Assembly: GCA_947591115.1 (NCBI GenBank)
Contig: CANQCX010000089.1
Location: forward strand, 1 to 7,958
From: an uncultured Lachnospiraceae bacterium
GTDB lineage: Bacteria > Bacillota > Clostridia > Lachnospirales > Lachnospiraceae
Length of the DNA: 7,958 nt
Direction of reading: 5' to 3'
Shown here: piece after piece, positions 1 through 5,601 of the stretch
How positions within the stretch are numbered: the stretch's first letter is position 1
Layout: every line of letters starts with the position of its first letter
Notes under the pieces: model-generated
What the model was told of the DNA's origin: nothing
The model's input: the letters and a program-made list of their open reading frames with translations, nothing else
The model's database searches: none
Translations under genes and position numbers: made by a program

Positions 1-659
1 CCGGAAATATTGTCAATACCTTGTATATCATTGTGATTACCATGCTCATCGCAACGCCGGTCGGCGTAGGTGCGGCAGTCTATCTGAATGAATATGCAAA
101 ACCGGGAAAACTGGTCAATGCGATTGAGTTTGCAACGGAAACGCTTTCCGGAATCCCGTCCATTATTTTTGGTTTGTTTGGAATGATGTTTTTTGGAACC
201 ACGCTTGGACTTTCCTATTCCATTTTGACGGGTTCCTTTACATTGGCCCTGATGGTGCTTCCGCTCATAACCCGTAATACGCAGGAAGCATTAAAAACGG
301 TACCGGATTCTTACCGTATGGGAGCCATCGGTCTGGGGACGGGGAAATGGTATATGATCCGCACTATTTTGCTGCCGTCCGCCATGCCGGGAATCATAAC
401 CGGAGTGATTCTGGCAATCGGGCGGATTGTAGGAGAATCGGCGGCTTTGTTATTTACGGCGGGAAGTTCTCATCTGCTTCCAAAAGGAATTACGGATCTT
501 TTCAGTAAAACCTTAGATTCCGGAGGAACGCTGACAATTCAATTATATTTAAGCATGTCTAAGGGCGAATATGAAACGGCATTTGGAATTGCAGTAGTGC
601 TTCTGGTTATTGTGCTTTTGATCAATCTGGCAGCAAAGCGGATGGTTAAAAAATTTTAG
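1..659 (+). CDS. pstA: Phosphate ABC transporter permease PstA (5'-truncated by window edge)
   Basis: Membrane permease subunit of the high-affinity phosphate importer PstSCAB; with PstC it forms the channel that PstB powers. The reading frame is open from position 3 with no start in view, so the N-terminus lies outside the window. An in-frame TTG at 21 falls inside a membrane segment (preceded by codons for GNIVNT) and is not the start. Visible are a hydrophobic helix leading into GVGAAVYLNEYA, a second helix around SGIPSIIFGLFG, a third around LALMVLPLITRNT, the cytoplasmic EAA-type coupling loop (EALKTVPDSYRMGAIGLG, then LPSAMPGIITG), the GRIVGESAALLFTAG stretch, and a last helix ending in a basic tail. 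These are typical of PstA. pstB starts 8 bases after the stop, with its AGGAGG site overlapping the stop codon, so the two are one operon. pstS and pstC are expected upstream. Confidence 0.95.
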   Translation, partial: GNIVNTLYIIVITMLIATPVGVGAAVYLNEYAKPGKLVNAIEFATETLSGIPSIIFGLFGMMFFGTTLGLSYSILTGSFTLALMVLPLITRNTQEALKTVPDSYRMGAIGLGTGKWYMIRTILLPSAMPGIITGVILAIGRIVGESAALLFTAGSSHLLPKGITDLFSKTLDSGGTLTIQLYLSMSKGEYETAFGIAVVLLVIVLLINLAAKRMVKKF

Positions 660-667
660 GAGGAATT

Positions 668-1429
668 ATGGAAAAACGGGCAAAAATTACGGTTAAGGCT
701 CTAAATCTGTATTACGGCGAAAATCATGCGCTCAAAGATGTCTGTATGAATATCAGGGAAAAAAGCGTAACCGCTTTTATCGGACCTTCCGGATGCGGAA
801 AATCTACATTTTTAAAAACCCTTAACCGGATGAACGATTTTATTGACAACGTGCGTATTGAAGGAGAAGTAAAACTGGACGGAGAAGATATTTATGCAGA
901 AAACGTAGATCCGACGGTTTTGAGGGAAAAGATCGGAATGGTATTTCAACAGCCGAATCCGTTTCCCATGAGTATTTATGACAATGTAGCATATGGGCCG
1001 AGGGTGCATGGAATCCGCGATAAGGCAAGTCTGGATCGGATTGTGGAAGAAAGTTTACAAGGCGCGGCAATTTTTGATGAGGTAAAGGACCGGCTGAAAA
1101 AATCGGCGCTTGGTCTTTCCGGCGGACAGCAGCAGAGAATCTGTATTGCGCGTGCGCTGGCAGTGCGTCCGGAGGTGCTGTTAATGGATGAACCGACTTC
1201 CGCATTGGATCCGATTTCTACGGCAAAAATTGAGGAATTAATGGAAGGATTAAAAAAGAAATATACGGTTGTCATTGTTACGCATAATATGCAGCAGGCA
1301 GTCCGCGTGTCGGATGACACCGCGTTTTTCCTTGTAGGAGAGATGGTGGAGTTTGGAGATACAAAAACAATTTTTTCTTATCCGAAGGATAAGCGGACAG
1401 AAGATTATATTACAGGGAGGTTTGGCTGA
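668..1429 (+). CDS. pstB: Phosphate import ATP-binding protein PstB
   Basis: Cytoplasmic ATPase that drives phosphate import through PstC/PstA. At 253 residues it has the usual family length and every ABC landmark: Walker A GPSGCGKST at residues 39-47, the PstB-typical LNRMND just after it, a Q-loop in VFQQPNPFPMSIYDN, the signature LSGGQQQR, Walker B LLMDEPTSALDP, and an H-loop in VTHNMQQA. The C-terminus (TEDYITGRFG) is the conserved PstB ending. The ATG at 668 follows a strong AGGAGG (658-663). Its stop overlaps the phoU start (ATGA-type, one base shared), which suggests translational coupling. It is probably controlled by phosphate through the PhoP-type regulator encoded downstream, although the pst promoter itself lies outside the window. 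Confidence 0.98.
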   Translation: MEKRAKITVKALNLYYGENHALKDVCMNIREKSVTAFIGPSGCGKSTFLKTLNRMNDFIDNVRIEGEVKLDGEDIYAENVDPTVLREKIGMVFQQPNPFPMSIYDNVAYGPRVHGIRDKASLDRIVEESLQGAAIFDEVKDRLKKSALGLSGGQQQRICIARALAVRPEVLLMDEPTSALDPISTAKIEELMEGLKKKYTVVIVTHNMQQAVRVSDDTAFFLVGEMVEFGDTKTIFSYPKDKRTEDYITGRFG

Positions 1430-2085
1430 TGCGTACAAAATTCGATAAGCAGCTTCATATGCTCAATCAGGAACTTCTGCATATGGGGACTATGATAGAG
1501 GAATCCATACAGCAGGCGATTGAGGCGCTGGTCAATCAGGATGTGGAGCTTGCAAAAAAAATTATGAAAATGGATGATGAGATCGATCGGGAGGAAAAGA
1601 AAATTGAAAATCTTTGTTTTACGCTTTTACTGCAGCAGCAGCCGGTTGCGTCGGACTTGCGGGTAATTTCTGCAGCGTTAAAGATGATTACGGATATGGA
1701 GCGGATTGGCGATCACGCTGCCGATATTTCCGAAATGACGATTGTGCTTTCCAAAAATCCGTATCGGAAAAAATTAGACGATATTAACCGGATGGCATCA
1801 GAAACCGTACTGATGTTGATCCACAGCATTGAAGCCTATGTGGAAAAAAGCATGGAAAAAGCTTCTGCGGTAATTGCGAATGATGACGTGGTTGACGGGT
1901 TGTTTGATGAGGTAAAAAAGGATATTATTGAACAGATTCAAAAAGAACCGGAAAATGGCGAACAGTCTGCGGATCTTCTTATGGTGGCAAAATATTTCGA
2001 ACGGATTGGCGACCATGCGACAAATATTGCGGAATGGGTTATTTTTTCACTGGATGACAAAAAAGAAACGTTTGATTTTACATAA
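1429..2085 (+). CDS. phoU: Phosphate signalling regulator PhoU
   Basis: PhoU is a cytoplasmic all-helical protein that connects the state of the Pst transporter to the PhoR-type kinase and restrains phosphate uptake; loss in other bacteria derepresses the Pho regulon. The 218-residue protein shows the expected tandem repeat of two three-helix bundles. Each carries the metal-binding signature of the family: ERIGDHAADIS at residues 91-101 and ERIGDHATNIAEW at 191-203. The region QQQPVASDLRVISAALKMITD is also characteristic. The start overlaps the pstB stop, with GGGAGG upstream inside the pstB end. The last codons (ending TTTTACATAA) form part of the candidate PhoP-binding repeats that precede the next gene. 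Confidence 0.97.
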   Translation: MRTKFDKQLHMLNQELLHMGTMIEESIQQAIEALVNQDVELAKKIMKMDDEIDREEKKIENLCFTLLLQQQPVASDLRVISAALKMITDMERIGDHAADISEMTIVLSKNPYRKKLDDINRMASETVLMLIHSIEAYVEKSMEKASAVIANDDVVDGLFDEVKKDIIEQIQKEPENGEQSADLLMVAKYFERIGDHATNIAEWVIFSLDDKKETFDFT

Positions 2086-2116
2086 ATTTTACAAAACTCC
2101 GGATGCAGATTTTACA
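2076..2116 (+). promoter_or_regulatory. Candidate PhoP box (TTTTACA repeats)
   Basis: Three copies of TTTTACA start at 2076, 2087 and 2110. The first two are exactly 11 bases apart (TTTACA-N5-TTTACA). That matches the known layout of Bacillus PhoP-binding direct repeats (TT-A/T/C-ACA with about 5 bases between, one helical turn). The third is 23 bases further on, about two turns, with a degenerate slot between, and overlaps the -35 position of the phoP promoter. The first copy overlaps the phoU stop codon. The position just upstream of the regulator gene suggests autoregulation by phosphorylated PhoP. Binding is inferred, not shown. Confidence 0.6.
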
Positions 2117-2141
2117 TTTTGCATATAAGATGATGTATAAT
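2111..2141 (+). promoter_or_regulatory. Predicted phoP-phoR promoter
   Basis: A perfect TATAAT lies at 2136-2141. The best -35 is TTTACA at 2111-2116, with a long 19-base spacer; the -35 is off-consensus, which fits a promoter that needs an activator. The start of transcription would be near 2148, giving a leader of about 30 bases before the ATG at 2177. The -35 overlaps the third TTTTACA repeat, as expected for an activated Pho promoter. Read-through from pstB-phoU is also possible because no terminator is visible after phoU. Confidence 0.6.
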
Positions 2142-2162
2142 AAATTTATGCAATTATGAAAC

Positions 2163-2169
2163 GGAAAGG
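2163..2169 (+). promoter_or_regulatory. Ribosome binding site that decides the phoP start
   Basis: GGAAAGG sits 7 bases before the ATG at 2177. The alternative in-frame ATG at 2156 has no purine-rich site before it, lies only about 8 bases from the predicted transcription start, and would add MKRKGLF in front of the standard receiver-domain start. The 2177 start is therefore preferred. Confidence 0.7.
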
Positions 2170-2176
2170 TTTATTT

Positions 2177-2845
2177 ATGGCTTTAATTTATATTGTGGAA
2201 GATGACAGCAGCATACGGGAAATTGAGACGATCGCGTTAAAAAACAGCAATTATATGGTTTGTGCATTTGAAAATGCAAAAGATTTTTACCGGAAATTAG
2301 GCGATATCATGCCGGATCTGGTTTTGCTTGATATTATGCTTCCGGATGAAAACGGTTACGATATTGTAAAAAAGCTGCGTAAGAATCCGGCGACACGAAA
2401 ACTCCCAATTATTATGGTAACGGCAAAATCAACGGAAATGGATATGATCAAAGGTCTGGATGACGGCGCGGACGATTATATCCGTAAACCGTTTTCCGTA
2501 ATGGAACTGATTACAAGGGTACGGGCGCTGCTCCGCCGTACGGAGGCGGAAGAAGCCGCTTCCATTCGTCTGGATAACGTGTGGATCGACCATGAGCGGC
2601 ATATGGTGTATGTAGATGAGAAGCCGGTAGAACTGACGTTTAAAGAATACGAACTGCTGCGGCTGTTGATGTCCAATTCCGGAATCGTGCTGTCGCGTGA
2701 AGTGATCATGCGCCATGTCTGGGGAACCGAATTTGAAGGAGAATCCCGTACGGTGGATATGCACATCAAAACGCTCCGGCAGAAGCTGGGAGAAGCGGGC
2801 GGCAAAATCAAAACCGTTCGCAATGTAGGATATGTAATGGAGTAA
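2177..2845 (+). CDS. phoP: PhoB/PhoP-type response regulator (OmpR family)
   Basis: DNA-binding response regulator, most likely the phosphate-regulon regulator, given its place between phoU and a PhoR-like kinase. Counting from the preferred ATG (222 residues), the receiver domain (about 1-118) has the acidic pair E8-D9-D10, the phosphoacceptor D52 in LVLLDIMLPDENG, T82 in MVTAKS and K104 in IRKPFS, so all catalytic positions are present. The C-terminal winged-helix domain (about 128-222) is recognised by LTFKEYELLRLL, the recognition-helix region SRTVDMHIKTLRQKLG and the ending TVRNVGYVM. An upstream ATG at 2156 would lengthen it by 7 residues but lacks a ribosome binding site. The kinase gene starts 5 bases after its stop. 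The symbol follows Gram-positive usage; a search tool may call it phoB, or simply a response regulator. Confidence 0.93.
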   Translation: MALIYIVEDDSSIREIETIALKNSNYMVCAFENAKDFYRKLGDIMPDLVLLDIMLPDENGYDIVKKLRKNPATRKLPIIMVTAKSTEMDMIKGLDDGADDYIRKPFSVMELITRVRALLRRTEAEEAASIRLDNVWIDHERHMVYVDEKPVELTFKEYELLRLLMSNSGIVLSREVIMRHVWGTEFEGESRTVDMHIKTLRQKLGEAGGKIKTVRNVGYVME

Positions 2846-2850
2846 ATAAT

Positions 2851-4170
2851 ATGAAACAGAAAATTAACGTGCGTCTGATAGGAATTGCCATTCTTGCGGT
2901 TTTTGCAACATTGATCAGCATTACGCTTATTTTTTACAGCCTGTTTGAAAAACAGGTGCGGAAGGATCTGCGTATTCATGCGAAAATATTAAAGGAGGCA
3001 AAAATATTTACAAAAGAAGAAAACAGCCTGCAGGATCTTCGGATGGATACGGAGGAGCTCCGGATTACGTGGATAGACGAAGACGGTACGGTTTTGTATG
3101 ACAATGATACCGATGCAAAGGATATGGAAAACCATAGTGACCGTCCGGAGATTGCAGCCGCATACCGGACTGGAAGCGGAGAGAGCGTGCGAAGGTCAGA
3201 TACCATGAATCGGAATACCTTTTACTGCGCCTTGCGTTTGGAGGATGGAACAGTTCTTCGTGTTTCTACGGAAACACGAAGTCTTTTTAATGTCTTTTTC
3301 ACAGTGGTTCCCATGATCGCACTCATTTTGACGGTTATCATTTTGCTGTGCATTCTCTGCGCACATTTTCTGACGCGTCAGCTCCTGCAGCCGATTGAGG
3401 ATATGGTAGAAAATATGGAGGATATGGAGACGCTTCCGGTGTACAAGGAATTGGTTCCTTTTGTCAATCGTATACGGATGCAGCATGAAAATATTTTAAT
3501 GGCAGCAAAAGTGCGTCAGGATTTTACGGCAAATGTCTCCCATGAGCTGAAAACTCCGCTGACGGCGATTTCCGGCTATGCGGAGCTGATCGAGAATCAT
3601 ATGATAGACGAAGGGGAAGAAACTCGGATCGCGCAGGGAATCCGCAGGAATGCAGATCGGCTGGTGCGTTTGATCAACGATATTATACGGCTTTCCGAAC
3701 TAGATAACAGCGAGGATGAAATTCGCTATGAAAGTCTGGATCTTTGCGAACTGGCGGAAAACGCCATCGAATTTTTAAAGGTATTTGCAAATCGGCGCGG
3801 CGTGTCGTTATTGTTTGAGGGAGAGCGCTGTCTCATTCGGGCAAATCGTGAGATGATGGGGGAGTTGATCGACAATCTTTGTCAGAATGCGATCCGGTAT
3901 AACAACGAGGGCGGCAAAGTGACGGTAAAAGTGACGCATGAAAAAAAAGCTCCGGTTCTTATTGTTTCGGATAACGGGATTGGAATTCCCAAAGAGCAGC
4001 AGGAGAGGGTATTTGAACGGTTTTATCGTGTTGATAAAAGCCGCTCGAAAGAGACAGGCGGAACAGGACTGGGACTTGCCATTGTGAAGCATATTGTGGA
4101 GCTGCATGGCGCTTCCATTACATTAAACAGTGAGATAGGAAAGGGAACGACGATACGTGTAGAATTTTGA
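2851..4170 (+). CDS. phoR: PhoR-type sensor histidine kinase
   Basis: Membrane sensor kinase expected to phosphorylate the regulator encoded just upstream. In 439 residues it has an N-terminal membrane helix (about 8-32), an extracytoplasmic domain of about 115 residues containing the common sensor motif WIDEDGTVLYDND, a second helix (about 147-173), and a short linker of HAMP type. The HisKA domain follows, with the phospho-accepting H231 in NVSHELKTPLTA. The ATPase domain has the N box (DNLCQNAIRYN, N346), G1 (SDNGIGIP, 374 region), F box (FERFYRVDKSRS) and G2 (GGTGLGLAIVKH, 403-414). It is shorter than Bacillus PhoR because no cytoplasmic PAS domain fits between membrane and HisKA. The start uses GGAG (2839-2842) at the end of the preceding gene, so the pair is coupled. 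A terminator-like hairpin lies within the gene at 3256-3288. Confidence 0.92.
   Translation: MKQKINVRLIGIAILAVFATLISITLIFYSLFEKQVRKDLRIHAKILKEAKIFTKEENSLQDLRMDTEELRITWIDEDGTVLYDNDTDAKDMENHSDRPEIAAAYRTGSGESVRRSDTMNRNTFYCALRLEDGTVLRVSTETRSLFNVFFTVVPMIALILTVIILLCILCAHFLTRQLLQPIEDMVENMEDMETLPVYKELVPFVNRIRMQHENILMAAKVRQDFTANVSHELKTPLTAISGYAELIENHMIDEGEETRIAQGIRRNADRLVRLINDIIRLSELDNSEDEIRYESLDLCELAENAIEFLKVFANRRGVSLLFEGERCLIRANREMMGELIDNLCQNAIRYNNEGGKVTVKVTHEKKAPVLIVSDNGIGIPKEQQERVFERFYRVDKSRSKETGGTGLGLAIVKHIVELHGASITLNSEIGKGTTIRVEF
3256..3288 (+). other. Terminator-like hairpin with UACG tetraloop inside phoR
   Basis: The left arm CTTCGTGTTTC (3256-3266) pairs perfectly with GAAACACGAAG (3271-3281) around the 4-base loop TACG, giving an 11-bp stem closed by C-G over UACG, one of the exceptionally stable tetraloops of the UNCG class. 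TC and then five T follow at 3282-3288. The shape is that of a Rho-independent terminator, placed about 30% into the phoR coding sequence, just before the second membrane helix. The stem has only 5 G-C pairs out of 11 and the T-run is short, so any termination may be partial. It could also act in mRNA stability, or be a coincidence of coding. Confidence 0.4.
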
Positions 4171-4202
4171 TAAAAACGCTGGCTCCTTCTGCCACCGATT
4201 TG

Positions 4203-4231
4203 TTGTCATTTTAAAAAAAGTGCAGTATAAT
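4203..4231 (+). promoter_or_regulatory. Predicted sigma-A promoter for the DUF815/ABC-F unit
   Basis: TTGTCA (4203-4208), a 17-base spacer, and TATAAT (4226-4231) form a near-consensus housekeeping promoter. Transcription would start near 4238, leaving a leader of about 32 bases that carries AGGAGG at 4257-4262, 7 bases before the ATG at 4270. There is no convincing terminator between phoR and this promoter (only a 4-bp TGGC/GCCA pairing near 4181-4192), so some read-through from phoR is possible. Confidence 0.8.
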
Positions 4232-4269
4232 GGGAAAAGTCACATGAGACGAAAACAGGAGGCGGGAAC

Positions 4270-5580
4270 ATGTATCAGGAAATATCACAGTTATTGATGT
4301 ATGCGGATCCGGACAGGGACGGGATCCTTTTTCGGATGGGAGAACTGTTCGGACGTTATGAATCCGGTCATTATGATCGGATGGAGCTGACACGCGAAAT
4401 CAACGTGCAGGTCAAACGATTGCTTGAAATTGCGACAGACTACGGATTTGACGGGAATCTTTGGCATAATTATCTGACCTTCTATCTGATGATGAATGAA
4501 AACCCGTTTAGTATTACCTGTGAAAAAACAGGCGCCAGCGACGGAAGCGTCAACGAGCTTGTCGCAAATGATTTCCGCGTATTTTTGGCGCTTTTTAACT
4601 ACGATTTCGGACCGTTGGAGAAAGATTTGGACATCCGCTGTTTTTCTGTTTTGTCCAACTATCGGGCAATCCATAAAAAAGATTTTATGTATAATAAAAA
4701 CGTCAGTGAAAAAGTGCAGGCATTGAGCAAAAAGCTGGAGACGGCAAAAGAAGAAGCGGACTTCTTTGAAGCGGTAACCGGATTTTACAGGGATTACGGC
4801 GTCGGCATGTTCGGACTAAATAAGGCGTTTCGGATAGAAGAAAAACCGCAGGGCGGAATCTTATTCCGGCCGATTAACAATATGGATGCGGTCATGCTGG
4901 AAGATCTGGTGGGATATGAGATTCAGAAGCAGAAGCTCATTGAAAATACGGAAGCGTTTGTTCGGGGAAGAAAAGCAAATAACGTATTGCTGTTCGGGGA
5001 CAGCGGAACCGGAAAATCGACCAGTATCAAAGCGATCGTCAACCGGTATTATAACGAAGGCCTTCGGATGATCGAAATTTATAAGCATCAGTTTCGTTAT
5101 CTATCGGATGTCATTGCCAGCATCAAAAAGCGGAATTATAAATTTATTATTTACATGGATGATCTTTCCTTTGAGGAATTTGAAATCGAATATAAATATT
5201 TAAAGGCGGTAATCGAGGGAGGCGTGGAAACGAAGCCGGAAAACATCCTGATTTACGCAACGTCCAACCGCCGCCACCTGATCAAAGAAAGCTGGAACGA
5301 CCGTAACGATCAGGATAACAGCAATGACAAGCACCATTCCGATACGATTGAGGAAAAGCTGTCGCTTGTCAGCCGGTTCGGCGTAACGATCAGTTACAGC
5401 AAGCCGAGCCAGAAAGAATATTTTCAGATCGTAACCGGCTTGGCAAAAAGAGCGGGAATCGAAATGCCGGAGGAGGAATTGTGCGCGCAGGCAAACCGGT
5501 GGGAATTAAGCCATGGGGGAATTTCGGGAAGAACGGCGCAGCAGTTTATCAATTATCTGCTTGGGAGCCGGCAGGAATAA
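4270..5580 (+). CDS. DUF815 family AAA-type ATP-binding protein
   Basis: P-loop ATPase of the DUF815 family (AAA superfamily); no settled biological role is known to me. In 436 residues, about 1-205 form a mostly helical N-terminal region with no motif I recognise, and the ATPase core is about 207-436. Visible in the core are Walker A GDSGTGKST (243-251), Walker B FIIYMDDLSF (292-301, D297/D298), a sensor-1-like ATSNRRH (330-336, N333), a candidate arginine finger in LVSRFG (R369), and a C-terminal sensor-2-like GGISGRTAQQF (R421). A polar Asn/Asp-rich insert (about 342-358) precedes TIEEKLSL, which is usual for this family. There is no signal peptide or membrane segment, so it is probably cytoplasmic. 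A strong promoter and AGGAGG support the ATG start. The ABC-F gene follows 21 bases downstream. Confidence 0.9.
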   Translation: MYQEISQLLMYADPDRDGILFRMGELFGRYESGHYDRMELTREINVQVKRLLEIATDYGFDGNLWHNYLTFYLMMNENPFSITCEKTGASDGSVNELVANDFRVFLALFNYDFGPLEKDLDIRCFSVLSNYRAIHKKDFMYNKNVSEKVQALSKKLETAKEEADFFEAVTGFYRDYGVGMFGLNKAFRIEEKPQGGILFRPINNMDAVMLEDLVGYEIQKQKLIENTEAFVRGRKANNVLLFGDSGTGKSTSIKAIVNRYYNEGLRMIEIYKHQFRYLSDVIASIKKRNYKFIIYMDDLSFEEFEIEYKYLKAVIEGGVETKPENILIYATSNRRHLIKESWNDRNDQDNSNDKHHSDTIEEKLSLVSRFGVTISYSKPSQKEYFQIVTGLAKRAGIEMPEEELCAQANRWELSHGGISGRTAQQFINYLLGSRQE

Positions 5581-5601
5581 CCCTGTCATTGGGAGAATTT
5601 T

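Noticed and set aside
761..778. A 7-bp inverted repeat AAAAGCG/CGCTTTT with a 4-base loop in pstB.
   Set aside because: It is short, has no T-run beyond the stem, and is explained by the codons for the segment before Walker A; such repeats are expected by chance.
840..1438. Several - strand reading frames opposite pstB.
   Set aside because: They are antisense shadows of a gene with all ABC motifs, have no ribosome binding sites, and their translations are low-complexity and unlike known domains.
2103..2124. ATGCA/TGCAT inverted repeat around the third TTTTACA copy.
   Set aside because: The arms are only 5 bases with a 12-base gap in AT-rich DNA, too weak to call an operator without comparison.
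4171..4202. Possible terminator after phoR.
   Set aside because: Only a 4-bp TGGC/GCCA pairing is present and no T-run follows it directly, so no terminator is called.
5293..5346. Asn/Asp-rich insert in the DUF815 protein that might signal a low-complexity expansion.
   Set aside because: A polar variable loop before the conserved EEKLSL segment is usual in this family as I recall it, and there is no DNA-level tandem repeat.
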